Shown one piece after another: positions 11,701 to 24,700 of a stretch of DNA of 64,000 nucleotides. The DNA comes from Opisthocomus hoazin (lineage: Eukaryota; Chordata; Aves; Opisthocomiformes; Opisthocomidae). The translations under genes and the position numbers were made by a program. The notes under the pieces are model-generated. The model had not been told where the DNA came from. It saw only the letters and a program-made list of their open reading frames with translations, and did not search any database. Numbering within the stretch: position 1 is the stretch's first letter; the number at the start of each line of letters is the position of its first letter. Where the stretch lies: contig NC_134415.1 in assembly GCF_030867145.1 (NCBI RefSeq), positions 74,615,300 through 74,679,299 on the forward strand, read 5' to 3'.

Positions 11701-14300
11701 TCTTTCTTTTGGTGGTGCTGAAACTGTCAGGAAAGTAGCTGAAATATTCAGTTGCAAGATGCTGCTGCAGCTGGGATGTCAGATAAGAAAATGTAACTGT
11801 TAGTAAATCTACTGCATGACTGTAAATGTTCCTTAAAAGCGGTAACTGAGAAGGCAGTTTCATGTGTTCAAACCAGCACATTTTTTAAAGCACTGAATTA
11901 TTTATGCCTTCAGATGGACTCTTCCAACAGTTGCGAAGTGTGTGCTAGAGAGCTCCCTCGCTGCTCGCAAACCAGGCTTTTCGGCAGGAAGGGTATCTGT
12001 ACCTTTTCGCTAACAGCCGCGGCTTCCTGCCTTTGTTAGGGGAAACGTGGTGGAGGGAAGCAGCAAGTTTGCTGCCTGTCCGATGCACAGACAACCTGCT
12101 CAGGGCGCAGAGCGCTGCTGCGTTGCCTGCAGCACAGGCAGGACCGGCTTGGCTTCGCCCGGGCTGTCGGTCATGACAGCAATTGCCTTGCTAGTTACAG
12201 CTCCCGTGTGTACAGAGGGTTGAATGTAGCTCTCAAATAAGGGGATTATCCAGTGAGAATATTAGGTGCCATACTTTTTTCTGGGCACACAACGCGTGCG
12301 AGGAAATGTTGTGGGAAAAGCTGGGTTGCTAGGCAGTTGTTTTGCTGGTAACGCGGGAACTAAGCCAAGGCAGAGCGAGCCGTAGAGGCTGTTCTTTTCA
12401 GGCCACAGGAGAGCAGAGAGCCTCGGCGCGTTCTTTGCACTCTGAGATTTCCTCTGTGTCTGAATGTTTGGAAACCATTGCTGGCACGAACCACCGCTCT
12501 TTAAAACCGATAAACCACCCATGACACTCCTCTCTCCGCTCACCCAGCAAGTTTTCGTTTCTTTAACACATCTCTGATCAGTTTTTAAGTTCAAGTTTAC
12601 TCAGCTGTTCCATTGTCACTTCCAGAAAAAGTGAGACTTAGAAAAGGAAAGAAAGCTACTAACTTGAAAAGTAGCAAATGCAAGCAATTAGAGCAAAAAT
12701 TATTATGGTTTAGTGTGTGAAATGAATAATAGAGAAAATAAATTATTTAACTGTACGCTCACCAGCAACACTTTAGGTTTCTTTGTATCGTCACTTTAAA
12801 GATTCATTCTGCTCAAGGTTAAGCAAACTAGAATACTCCCCTATACACTGACACTAACTTCAAGCATCATTAACTGGCTATGAAGCGACATGTGAAGGCC
12901 CGAAATGATCCCTGAAGTTTACGTGAAGAATCACGAGATCCAGAGACTTATGATGGCAGCCTTGGTAATAGGGACTGATTTCCATTTCTGAGATAAAGCA
13001 GAGACAAAAGCAGAGCCCTTGGGCATTACACTGTCCTTCAGGCGACCTGCGAGGCCATCTTAGGTATCTCAGCTGCCATCAGCCTTGGCACTCGTTGCAT
13101 CACCGCTGACAGTGTCAGCAGGGTCTCACGGCCAGGCAAGTGTGGAGAACAGGATCTCGCATTCTGAGCCACCTTCCTGCTGCCTGGTGGCAAGTTTTAT
13201 TTCAAAGGATTATTGTAGCTTAGTGCTGGTGGTGCCAGCCCAAATCTCTGTCAGTGCCAAGTCTGGCAATGGTGTGGATGGTTCGCCGTGAACGCTCAGG
13301 AGAAGGATGAGTTTCATGCAGAGCGGAGCTCTTATTCCTGCGGCCTGAAACACACAAGCTCTCCGGTGGCCTGAGAAACCAGAAGCTGGGTGTCATCTTT
13401 CGGAGTTACCATACGCGCCTTCCTTCAGTCGCTTTGGTGTTTTTCAGTTAATGTTTCCCAAGTAGTAGCTGAGAACATTATGGCATCTTTTCAGCTCATG
13501 TTTGTTAGTTTCAATTTTAGCTAGCATATTAGTTGAATATGAAACCTTATTTTCTTCACACACGTATTCCATTTCTTTCTTACTGCACTTCATAAATAAG
13601 TCAATGATGTTCAGAGTTGTATTACAGAAGGTCTACTAAATAATGAATAATGCCTTTGGTTTGCCATATGATTCTGTGCTTGTCTCCTCTGCCCAGTGCT
13701 CCTCCAACTCACAAAATGTTTTTTTATCATAGGGTATGTAAGTTAAGATTAGATTTTTTGTTGTACTTTTCATAAAAGTCATGCCTATTCTGAACTAGAT
13801 GCTTCTGCAAAGAGTTTATACAGAACAATATTATACAAAGTAAAAATCTTCATTTATTTTGTAATGTGTCTCTGAAGTTTTAGTTTTGGGGTTTTTAAAA
13901 TTTAGGTTTTTGTTATAAGTTAGTGATGTTTGGAACTGATAAGCAGAGTGTTCTCCTAGACCACCATGACTCTGTCACATACAGGTTCTGTTTCTGAAGA
14001 CCTTCCAAAGGTGCTGGAGGAGCTCAGAGGCTAGCTGTTCTGTGTCTGTTGTGTACTTCACCTGCATGAAATCCAGTCATATTACCTGTATGCTTCAGGA
14101 GATCAAATCGTTCCATTACGAGGGCAAGGGTCTAGAGAGCAGCGTGAGAGAGATGTTTGTGTATTGAGTGCTGACTGGAATATCCAGATGCTGGCAGCTT
14201 GCAGGAGTAAGTGCAGCTGTGGAGCTAGAAACTAAAAAGTGAATGACTATTTCTCTTCAAAAGCTTCTACGACAGCATCTGCATGTGCATTATAATGTTC
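8734..14300. other. Intergenic DNA, no gene recognised
   Basis: There are several open frames of 60-140 codons on both strands, with no recognisable domain or coherent splice structure. A GC/CpG-enriched patch at 11.19-11.49 kb is listed separately. A purine-rich patch near 9.4-9.9 kb, with GGGGGTGGGAGGGGG-type words, is simple sequence. No CR1 end was detected here. Confidence 0.55.
11186..11490 (+). other. CpG-enriched patch with a 98-codon open frame, function unknown
   Basis: This block contains many CpG dinucleotides in a CpG-poor neighbourhood. It keeps an ATG-started frame open for 98 codons (11186-11482), whose product is basic (KYKKKGRRL near the middle). A second frame and a minus-strand frame are open over part of the same bases, which argues that composition rather than selection keeps them open. 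No family is recognised and there are no clear flanking splice sites. It could be a minor CpG island, an unannotated lncRNA exon or chance. Confidence 0.2.
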
Positions 14301-14324
14301 AAGCTAAATAGAAAATTGACCTAA

Positions 14325-15147
14325 GATATTCCACCTGGTATTGACAGTATCACGAGTGACTCTTCCCTGAAAATTCACTTGCCCCTTGATTATCTCAGTG
14401 ACAAAGTTTCCAGGAAATCTCCTGTTGCTTTATAGCAGCTTGAGCAGCGAAGGCAAATCAAGATATTAACAGAAGATGCCAGAAAGACCTATGACAAAAC
14501 TGGGTTGTGAGAAGACAGTGAGATGCAAGCTTTTGGCATGTGCCCAGAACAAAGCGCAGAGGAGTATCTACAGGCAATTAAATTAGCCCTGAAAAGTTCT
14601 GCCTTGAATATGCTACGAAAGTGGCAAAGGTACCCTTGGAATTAGAAGATACCCCAGCCTGCGAAAAGGCAGAGGCAGTGGACACTCTGAAGAGGCACAC
14701 ATACTATGAGTGGGAAAACCTCCAAAACTTTGCAGAAAAAGCAAGCAAACACCTAAGGTGGAAATACACCAATTTGCCAGGAACTTTGAAATTGCAGAAT
14801 TATCATCAGATTTTTCAAGCTGAGAGAGGTATTCAAAATAATAAGGACTAAGAAGAAAGTACTACAAGGCAGAGTCTAGATCACCAATGCTGAACATTTG
14901 ATGGTCTCGGGAAAAGGCACCCTAAAGACAACACAATATTCAAAATATAGACCCTTACAAGCAGGATGGTGATGGGGATTGCATTGTACCGGAGGAGGTT
15001 AAGAGTGTCGTCCAGAAATCACCAGGAAAAAAGGTCCAAACAGTGGATGGTTCTGAGCAAGATGATCCCGAGGAGGAGGAGCTGTTCTGTTCAGGAAGTC
15101 ACATGTACTACCCAGTACGCAGAAAAAAAATAAAACAAAATAAATAA
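14325..15147 (+). pseudogene. Decayed coding-like sequence with A-rich end (candidate processed pseudogene, parent unknown)
   Basis: One reading frame is protein-like from 14325 to about 14612 but is interrupted by TAG (14433-14435) and TGA (14508-14510). The coding look then shifts frame to 14621-14851 (76 codons, ending in a stop). It resumes in a third frame at 14926-15147 (73 codons), whose end is acidic (DDPEEEEL) and then basic. Immediately afterwards is an A-rich stretch with AATAAA words (15120-15150). Charged, amphipathic residue composition across successive frames with stops and shifts, no visible introns and an A-rich tail fit an old retrocopy. I do not recognise the parent. Alternatives are a decayed transposon ORF or chance. 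Confidence 0.35.
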
Positions 15148-17985
15148 AGAATTAGGAAAGTCAGTTCTGTGGATAGTGCCTAAGAAAGGTGAGCTGCCAA
15201 GCTGCACAAGTCGCAGTGAGATGGCTGATCGTTGAAATTAAGTCCTCTCAAAAGTTTCACAGTACAGAGGAGTGTGTCTGAGGAGCAGTCCAGTGCTCAG
15301 TGCCTGGAGCTGACAAGACTTGACAGCTGTGACCTGCTTGGTCTGCCTTAGTAAAGCGCTTTGTGGTTCACAAAGCACTGCTCTGGAACCCCTGGGGGTA
15401 GGTAAGGGTGGCTCCTGAAAACATCCCGGGTGTGGTAAGATCAGTGGTCTTGAGAAACAGCACAGGCTAAGCAACGGGTTCAAGGTGATGACTGGCAGTA
15501 GGTAGGGTATCTGTTATCTCCCAGTGCTTCCCTAGCCTTCCGGGAGAAACTCATTAATGGAGTTATAACAGCACAAGAAGATTTGTTTTGTAAACACAGA
15601 GAATATAGGTTTGAAGAGTGAAGTCAACAGCTTCCTCCGACTGGTGAATTACTTGAACTGCTGGTCAGTGCGTACAAGGCATGGCAAAAACAGTGGCCTT
15701 CTGCAACGGAGAGGGTGAGAATTGCACGGCTATTAACAAGGCAGTGGTGTGGCTGATGTGCATCATCTTCTGTGCAAAGGCAGCTTGATCACACATGATG
15801 GCAATTGTTTAAGGAAGCCACAAGGGATTGTGCAGCAGGGATGGTCTTAGCTTGTGCAAGGTGTCTGCAAAGGCAGAGATTAATGATTTTCAACCTGTGG
15901 TTTGCAAGTCCCTGGGAATGTATGGAGAAACTCTGTGAAACACCATGCGAAAAAGCAAGCTTTGCTGTCAGTGAACTTAGCATTTGTGAATAGTGTTGAG
16001 AGAGCAAAGAGGATTAGTGAAAAGGACAGAAAGAGTGGCATGTGCTGCAATTTAGTTCCACCTATAAATGACTGGACCAGATCTGTTACATCTTGCAGCT
16101 CTCCCTGGCCCTATAACCAAAGTTGCTCTAATAATATAGACCTAGCATTTGCCTTGAATCTGAAACGCTGCTACCAAAGCTTTAAAAGAGAAGATATTTT
16201 CCAATGTGCATCATCAATACCTAAATTGGGGCTGGACTACACTGTGCCTTCATCACCCTCAGAGTAACTTCAGGTGTTGGTCGTGCCTCCATCTCCTTCT
16301 CAACAATCTGCCAGGAGGCAGAGGAGCTCATCCAAAGATTATTGCATCTACTGCTGGCTCTGGTGGAAATATAATAGCATTATCTTTAAAATACTGGTGA
16401 GTTGTGTGGCAGGATAGCATTTGTTATGATATTTCTCTGCCTTGTTTAATTCATTTGTATCACTCAGTGCCTTCATGGTTTTAATTTTTCCATCTGCTGC
16501 CCTTAGATTTATGTGCAACAGCATGGTGTCCCCTCTGAAAGAATCCCTTGGAATAGTTTGTGCAGCGATGTCTTGTGAGGGACAAGGACACAGGGTGTTG
16601 AAATCTTATTAGCCCTCACACTAGCTGAAGTGCTTTCTGCGGGACTGTTAAAAGCACGTCAATAAAATGTCCATAAAGCAGATTGACAGGAGGAGCATAT
16701 ACTGTAATGAAATACACAGGGGAGAAAATGACGAAGATCTCAGTAAAACTGCTAAGAAGTAAGTAGACATAGCTACCTTCCTTTTAAGCTTTTTTCCTTA
16801 ATAACCCCCTCTTCTAGCAAAGGAGTAGTTTTGCTGCTTTGTCCTTTACCATATACATTCAGAGCTGCTTGCTGGTTATTAGCACCGCAGCATCCTTTTC
16901 AAATGCTGGTGACACATTTCTGTTCTCATTTCCTCCTCTGCACACACACATACGTCACACAAACACCACACAGTCACATTCTGGTGAGTTTCTGAGATAA
17001 AAAGAATAGGAGCTACCCAAGGGAAGCGATGAAATAAATGGCTCGAACGACTGGAGCCCAAAGTTGTAAACAACAGTAAGAATTAAGAAACTGATCCTAT
17101 AGGGAAATAAAGGCATTTTAGAAAATGAAAAACTGAGCCCTAATTTCAGTCTGTGGCTTTCAAAGCAATAATGTTTTCCTTCCTCACTCCTCCCAGCACA
17201 TAGGCACATCTTTCCCTCAAAACAGCAAATGATGATGACTACAGCACGGAGAGAGAGCCAAAAGATCTGCTAATATATATTCTACGCATACCAGTGGTGG
17301 CTATGTCATACAGAAAAAATGCATGGGATGTTTTTTCCGTTTTTAATAGCAATAAGCAAAAGAGGTCAGGGCATTTCCTGAGGATTTATTGACTGTTTGG
17401 ACTTAATATCCTTCACCTTACTTATGGATCACCATTAGCTCCCACCCAGCCATTAATCTGCAGGAAACACCCCGCACCGCAGTCACCGTTTTCTACGTAC
17501 CAGCAGCGCAAATCTGCAGAAGTGGTGTTTGAAGGGTGGGTTGAAGGGCTGCGCACAAAGTGCATGTCGTGCAAGCATAAGGGCAGGAAACGAAAGCCTC
17601 CGGTGCACAGGACTAGCCTGATTCCTGCCATCCTTCGACCTTCAGGGAAATAGGCTGGCCTCTTCTGACCCTCTTCCACACCGCAGCCTCATCACCCACA
17701 CCTCAGATCGAAGTCCCAGCGGGAAACACTACCTGACCCAGCAGCACCTCAAGACGTTATGGCCTAGTTGGAGGGTCTTTTCTGTCACCGTTTACTTTTT
17801 CTGCATTTTTTATCCCTCTGTTATAGTGTTACAATAAATTAGCTAAATGTGTCATCTTCGATGAGTGACATTTCTTCACGCTCGCAGTTTGTTCAGTCTA
17901 TGAACGAACCAGGCTGAGGGTAAGCGCAGCGCAAGGAGGACTGTCTCCGGGAAAGCACAGATGGACTCTGACAGAGTAGAACCAT
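15148..17985. other. Intergenic DNA, no gene recognised
   Basis: No recognisable gene, RNA or transposon. The open frames here overlap on both strands and have no family resemblance. The 3' part (17.4-17.75 kb) is somewhat richer in C and CpG and leads toward the CpG island that follows. Confidence 0.5.
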
Positions 17986-17993
17986 GGAAACCA

Positions 17994-18010
17994 TATAAAT
18001 AAAAGCAGAA
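17994..18010 (+). promoter_or_regulatory. TATA-like element upstream of the 18 kb CpG island
   Basis: TATAAATAAAAG starts at about 17994 and matches the TATA-box consensus. A second TATAAATA follows about 22 bases downstream. The CpG-rich block begins about 100 bases further on, which is too far for a textbook TATA-to-start distance to the island itself. A start near 18025-18040 would suit the first element. There is no transcript evidence, and AT-rich DNA makes such matches common. Confidence 0.2.
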
Positions 18011-18094
18011 TTGCTTATAAATATTTCCCTTTTTTGGGGGTGGGTGTGAGCGATTGCATTATTTGCAGACACTTTTCTCTCGTGGCATTTTTTT

Positions 18095-18290
18095 CTGCCC
18101 CGGCGCGGCAGCGGGCTCCTGGGGAAGCGCCAGGCCGCGGGCACGATGGCTGTGGGAGCTGCCGGAGCCCCCCGGCGATGGCAGCATCGTGGAGGAGCCC
18201 CGGGATCCCCCGCGCCGGATCTGCAGCCCGAGCCCCGGCGCGGGGCAGAGCTCGGACAGCCCCTCTGCCAACGTGACTTCGCCATTTCCA
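18095..18290. promoter_or_regulatory. Short orphan CpG island (candidate promoter)
   Basis: About 190 bases contain roughly twenty CpG dinucleotides at very high GC, embedded in AT-rich, CpG-poor DNA. In vertebrates, unmethylated CpG clusters of this kind usually mark promoters or enhancers. Open frames of about 100-130 codons exist in several frames on both strands here, which is what high GC produces by itself, so no CDS is called. It lies 25 kb upstream of CEP85L exon 1 on the same strand. It could be an alternative promoter, an lncRNA promoter or an isolated island. Confidence 0.45.
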
Positions 18291-18299
18291 GCAGCCAAA

Positions 18300-21140
18300 A
18301 TAATGCTCCTGCCGCTGCTGCCAGCTGAGTTTGTAGCTGGTCCCGTCCTGCCGCTCAAGTGGTTGCAATTGGAGCTTTCAGCACGTAATTCAAAGCTTGT
18401 GTGACGAGAAGGGTGCTACAGTTTCACATAACGGAAATTGGTTTTCCTTTAATTTACAAAACAGAGCGTTATAAGCACTTCAGCACAAAAACTCTCCTAA
18501 AGGAGCTTTGCTTCCAGGCCGAGAGGTGACTTTACTCCTACGGTGGCCATGGTGCTTTAAAAGTGCTTCTTTCCATTTTACATAAACTGGCTCACACCTT
18601 TCAAAACAACGCCGTGCATGCTTATTAATCCAGCTCCCCAAAGCTCCTGGGGGCAAAGCTGAGGGGCAGCACCATGGCGGGGAGTGGAGTGGAGGGGACC
18701 ACCGGTGCGGAGGTCCCATAGCAAGGGGAAGCTTCTCCTCTGAGCAAACACCCAAGCAAGGCAGGCGGTGAGAAGGTGAGCCAGAAGGAGAAGGCATGAC
18801 CCCAGAAGAGGACATACAGTTAGAGCGAGGAAGGAGCTGAGAAGAGGATGTGATTGACCAGATTGGGGCAGGGCATGGGGAAATTACAGCCAGGCTCATG
18901 AGAGAAATCAAGCAGAAAAAACATGAGCAAAGAGTTAGTCTCAAAAAAACCCCATAAAATATGTGTCCATGACAGAACTGCTGGTATGTGTGTGGATATG
19001 TCTAGCAGTTATTTCTTACAGTTTTGAACAGATATTTCTAAAAGCATAGTGGTGTGATTTTACTATATTATATTCTTATTTTAAAAGCTTTCATTTGGTT
19101 CATCTGGACAGTATCCAAAAAGAACAGTAATGTGTATTTAGATCCTTTGTTTTGGAAATCTATCTTACGGATATGAAAGAAAGACCTCTCTGGTGAGCGG
19201 TATTGCTAGAGACAGTGAGGATGAGTAAGGCTGCGTTGGTATTCCCGCTTGGCGCTGCTCCACGGGCCCCAGCCAAGAGGCTGAGCTTATACAGGCACAG
19301 TGAGACAGAAAGATTCTGCTTTGGAACACTCACAGGGCTTTTATTCCCCTTTTATTCCCTGCTTTGAAGCCTGGGATGGGAGCGGATGTCACGAGGGCCA
19401 CGCTCACTGTGCCGGGCCTCACTGCCTGGCACTGGTGTCAGGAGGGACACAGGTCCCGGGCTGGAGACCAAGCCATGCCTAGCACCCACAGCCCATGGCA
19501 CCTGCCTCACACCCTCTCCCACAGGGCCAGGAACCGGTGAGATCCCATGGCTCTGGCTTGGGGAGATGGGGAAAATTGCGTAGCATGGATTAAAATCCGG
19601 CAGAAAATAGCATTCTGAAAACTTCAAGCAGCGTGCTCAACCATGGCAATGTCTTCCAGAACTGTCCTGGATGGTCGCTCTGTCTGTGTCTCCAGCCAGG
19701 CCAAATGTCCACCCAGACTTTCGTCAGGTTTAACTGATGATTTCCTGGAATTTCCCATTAGTTACACCAGGAGGAAAAAGCTTTTGACAAGACTTAGATC
19801 AAAGATAATTAAGTTTGCTAAACTGGAAATTCCCTTATTTGTCTAACTGTGATGATCATGGGGCAGTTGAGGGGAAAGTCAGAAGGGACGCAGGAAGCAG
19901 GCTGCTCTGCTGGTCTATGGCCAGGGCCATCACTGGGCTGCAGTGAGCCCTGGAAAGGCAGGAAAGTGGGTGGCCAAGGCAGGGAGCAGGGCTGGACACC
20001 AGACCCACGGGGTAGGACACGGAGCTTTGCTGCAGAGGAGAAGCTGGGCGGGAGAAGAGCTGAGCGCTGATCCTCATGTGGGCTGCTGGGGTACAGGTCT
20101 CTCCTCTCCTGTTCCTACCTTAACCTATTAGTGCTTCTGGTTTTAATTTTGATGAAGCACAGAAGGAAACATGGGTTGCACCAACTCATACGGTTTCTAA
20201 TTTAGCTTGTACATTGATGCATGGAAGAAATTAGTGCATACCAGGATGTGAATATGTAGTTCATTTGTTACTTTGTACTCTATTCTTTATGGGTGTCCTT
20301 CATATACAATAAATACTACAGTAACTTACTCTGGTTTCACAGTGACCATGTAAAAGCCTAGTGCAGACCAGCTTGTGGGCTGTAAATTCACACTCTAGTT
20401 ACTGCATGCTAACTTACCCATAAGCAGCATCACTTAAAGCTACTTAAAGCAGCATCACTTCTCTGCATAGATGAGGTTTATTTTCTTGTGCTCATAGTTC
20501 TTATATGATCAGGCATCAACTGCAGCTGGAGCCTCTAAGTGGTTTTGTAATAGAAGCAGGATAATAATGAAAACTAATTGAAATGGAATAAATTGGGCAT
20601 GTCATTGTAAGCATGTTGTCAGAGGAGGTAAAGAAATCTCTTTGTAAGCTGTTAAACGGAGACGCACAAAGGCCCAGTTCCAGTCTTCAATCTCTTAACA
20701 GACATGCAAGAGAATAGCTGTGGTTATTTCTGCTACTTTCAACCTGTCATATGCGAGGCACAGTTCCTCCACCAGTGTTCAAGCAGTATGGGGTGTTTTG
20801 GCTGGAGGAATCGGCCATTTATGTGTCCCAAGCCCTGCTTGCCTCTTGTGTGTCAGGGAGCTTTTGGCTCACACCACTGGGACTTGAGGGAGGAACTGTG
20901 GAGCCAAGTAGTGAGGTGGGAGGCATCTTTCTTTGGTCTATTTTCTTTTCGGCCCAAGCTTGTGTGTTTGGAGGAGATGCAGAGCTATTTGCAAGAGCCA
21001 GGAATGCTGCTGTGGAGACAACCAGTCCCTCTTTCCCCAGGCTATGGGAGGGCCATAGCTTGGAGGCACTGTTCAGGGACAGCAGCTTTAATGGGATAAA
21101 CAAGCACCCCAGGAAGTTCCCTGTATTGGACACGAAGGGA
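18300..21140. other. Intergenic DNA, no gene recognised
   Basis: No recognisable exon or RNA gene. The stretch at 19.2-20.1 kb is moderately GC-rich, with short overlapping open frames on both strands. A small imperfect direct repeat (AGCATCACTT twice, separated by TTAAAGC words) occurs near 20427-20461. No clear transposon end was seen before the CR1 at 21467. Confidence 0.5.
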
Positions 21141-21149
21141 GACAAAGGT

Positions 21150-21215
21150 TAACTTGTAATTAATCAAGACTATTAAGGCAGAGATAATTAATTTTGTGTT
21201 TAATTAGGAGATCAT
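21150..21215. promoter_or_regulatory. Cluster of three TAATTA homeodomain-type sites
   Basis: TAATTAATC lies at 21157-21165, TAATTAATT at 21185-21193 and TAATTAGG at 21201-21208, giving three core sites within about 50 bases. TAATTA is the core bound by many homeodomain dimers and monomers. The close spacing is more regular than expected from simple AT richness, but enhancer function is inference. Confidence 0.25.
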
Positions 21216-21466
21216 AGCTGTGAAAAGGGATGTTCCATGGGTTAATATTTTCCTGCGATGTATAAATGCCAGGACCAAATTCAGTATCCTGGTAAAAGCA
21301 AATGCTGAGGTGAAGGGGTAAAAACACATAGTATGCAATGCACATGGGTTTGTAGTAGCACGATTTTATTTTATCATGGAAGAAGACTGAAAGGACTTGA
21401 ATATTATTATCAGAGGCTCATAAGTGACACTTGACCACCCTATTATTAAAGTGCACATTGCATCAG

Positions 21467-21700
21467 GGGAGGTTTAAACTGGATATCAGGAAAAATTTCT
21501 TTACTGAAAGAGTGGTCAGGCATTGGAACAGGCTGCCCAGGGAAGTGGTGGAGTCACCATCCCTGGAGGTGTTCAAAGAAACTGTAGATATGGCACTTGG
21601 GGATGTGGTTTAGCAGGCACGGTGGTGTTGGGGTGACGGTTGGACTTGATGATCTTAGAGGTCTTTTCCATCCTTAATGATTCTATGATTCTATGATTCT
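21467..21700 (+). mobile_element. CR1 LINE 3' fragment
   Basis: This is a truncated CR1 retrotransposon in plus orientation. It contains the characteristic end of the second ORF (frame reading [19 protein letters not shown]), then a GGACTTGATGATCTTAGAGG-type 3' UTR and a terminal ATTCTATG repeat ending at about 21700. CR1 is the dominant LINE of birds and is usually 5'-truncated, as here. It lacks the reverse transcriptase and endonuclease cores and cannot move. Confidence 0.93.
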
Positions 21701-24700
21701 GAGTTCTCTCTGAAAAGGCTATTAATTTCTCTACAGTCTTACAATCAAAAATCCCCTCTTTTATCTAAAAATCAGCTAGCCTTCAAAGAACATTACTTGC
21801 AAATAATGCTAGCTCTCTAGCAGCCTGACAGACAGGATGACACTCTGGTATCATTGCAAGATAATACCAGAGAAACAGGTCATTTGACAGGATAATGGTG
21901 CTGCTGATACATAAATATCCCAATATTTATGGAAAAATATGCATCAAGGTAAAAGCCACATGTTGATGTTCACACCAAATGACCAAATAATTTCTAGAGC
22001 AATGTGTAGTTGTGTGCTTTGGGGGAAGTCCTCATTTATACAAAGTCTCCTTCCTTCTTCAGGATGACCTCAGTATAAACAAAGACAAGCCTTTTTACGC
22101 AGTAGTTGCCAGTGAAGTTGCAAGTGGGTTGCTTTCTGTGCTGCTACAAACTGTCTGCATTCTGAATGACCCTCTTCTCTTTGGTTAAAACATAAAGTTA
22201 TCTAGAAAAAAAAAGATGCTGTAGCACTCAAGAAAGCACTCACCTTACTCAATCTATCGTTCTCTCCTTCTAACTCTCCTTTGTAGTGGCAGCCGCTGGG
22301 GAGAAGAGACCTGCTGCTACTACTGTCCCCACCAGTGTGTCGGCCATGGTCTCTCCTCCTGATGCATACGCAGATTTGCCTTATTGTCTTCCCATCCTAA
22401 TTTTTATCACTGTTGAAAATGTATCTCAGTTTGACCTGGTCCTTTTCAATTGTCTTCTCTGTTTGTTTGCTGTGATCTGTAGCACGTAACTTCACAGAAG
22501 GGAGACACAGTTTATGTGGTTTTCAAATGAAAAGCCCTTATAGGTACTATTTTAGGGCTTTGTAAGTTCTATTTTTTATTTGCCTATGCTTTTAAATATA
22601 ATAGATGATAAAGGAATGTGTCCCAACTGCAGGGTTTTTCCCAGTTGATAATGTGAGAGACATTGTACAAAAGAAATTTTAACTAGCCGTGGATTAACAG
22701 ACAGCCTAATCTTTGCAAGAGAAGGTTTATAAGGTGCCTCGTCCCTCACCTGCGCACTGCTGTCACAGCCCTTTAGGGCTGAAGCAGTCTAGTGAGGGTG
22801 GGAGGGATCTTCGGGGAAGGGCCTGGGTTGCGCTGCATGGAAGAGACACGTCGAGGTGGTACCGAAACAGTGGGAGCCAAGGTGAGCCTGCCAGCTCCGT
22901 GCTGAGGTTCTGCCTGGGCACCCTCCCATACCCTACCCGTTCCCCATGGGTCCCACCACCGGCAGGCGAGAGGGTGCTCAAACCATATCCCTAACGGTGA
23001 AGCAGGGCTGAAATGTGCGTTACAGAGCCTGCCTGGCCAGTGCTCGTTCCCTTCCTCCACCCAGCGCTACATGCCAGCTCACCGAAAGCAGCTTCAGCCT
23101 TAGGCTCACTCAGTAGCAGAAAAAAATGCTGAGACACAAATTTTTAAGGTCGGTTCCTGGCATTTGATGAACTAAAACTGAACTTCACAGACTTTAAACA
23201 GGCTTTCCTGAAAGCATGAATCTTGGCTAAATTTCTCCCAAAAAATCTGAATGTCAGCCCACCTTTGTGGTGAGGACACAGTTTCACATTCTGTGACTCT
23301 GTAAATGCGGCACCGAGTAATGGTAATTCTTTAATGCAATTGTACAAAGTCCTGAAAAATTTTATGTCAAGGAAACCAAAGTAGCACCTTATTAGAAAGC
23401 AGTGGGTTTGCAGATGCTACAGTAAATAGGGTCAGATATCCCACTCTATCATCATTTATATCCAGCCAAAGATGTGCAAAATGTCAATATGTGAAATTCA
23501 CATTTCCAAATTACCGGTCACGCTGGTACTGCAAACCTCCACGCCAGAGCGGCTCCCAGTCATGAACGAGCCGTGCAGGCGTGGTGTCAAAGGTAAGCCA
23601 GGTTTCAGGAGATGTCTTTTGTGCCAGGACTGTGGTGCTGGGCCCTGAGGTGGCCGAGTGCAGCTGTGGGAGGGACACATTGCTCCGTGGCAGAGGGAAA
23701 ACCTCTGGGGTGGTGCAAAGTGAGAAGAGGCCTGAGGTGCTGGGCAGCGTTGTCTCAGGTACATGTCAAGGGCCTGGTCTTGGTTTAGGGTTTGGGGTTT
23801 TTTTATTCCATTCCTACTTTTTTCTAAGCACGCAGATACTACTCTGACCTAGGCTGTTCTTTCACAGCCCCAAAGTCAGCGTACTCGCTCTGCCTGAGAT
23901 CATGGCGAGAATGTAGACTAGTGTCCTGAGAAGTGCTAGAAGCTGTACTGTTCAAGACATTTGAGAGGATGCTGGAGAAAATAATGTTAAATAAAGAAAA
24001 CTCATTATATATTGGAGGGGGATGAACTATGTCACCGAGTAAATTTCTTCTAGACGTACTTTTTGCGACTCTTTGAGGTAGAGCACAGAATCAGAAACCA
24101 AAATTATACGGTAGAGCTTTCAAAAAAAGGAAATCTCTTTTTTGGTCCCAGCAATATTAGAGAAGATTGAAGGAGAAACTGCAATTGTTGCCATCACTGG
24201 TTTTTAACTGGAGTCACACATTGTAGCTAGCAAGACACTTACTTAACACTGTCTAAAATGTCTTTGTGCTCAGAAAATATCATAAATAAATTACTTTGAA
24301 GCTTAATCAGTGGAAATACAGAACAATTTCTGCATTTCATTATAAAACCAGTTTAAATCCATTGAGGTCAGCAGAGTTACTTGGGATTTACAGCAAAGTA
24401 AGTGTGTGCAGGATATGGCTCCATGATTTTAACTGTGCGTTGTTTCCACCATGCAGATATCACACGTTTGTCTACAACTTGCACAAAAAAATTTTAAAGA
24501 AAAGTCTCTGTATACAAAACCATAAAATAATAGCTATAGGACAAAAAGTGATAAGTTTAACACCGTTTAATACACAAAATGTTTCCTAGTGTTTCTAAAA
24601 CAGTCTATAAAAGTAGTGAATACTTTATGTAGGGATTACAGTGACTAGTTTTATATGTAGGACATTTTAGAATAGGATTTAAAAGTACAGCCTTGCTGAC

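Noticed and set aside
14430..14660. Weak resemblance of the decayed sequence to a cyclodeaminase-type helical domain (EDAR..YD, then VPL)
   Set aside because: Spacing between the matching words does not fit the family, and the acidic end has no counterpart; not enough to name a parent.
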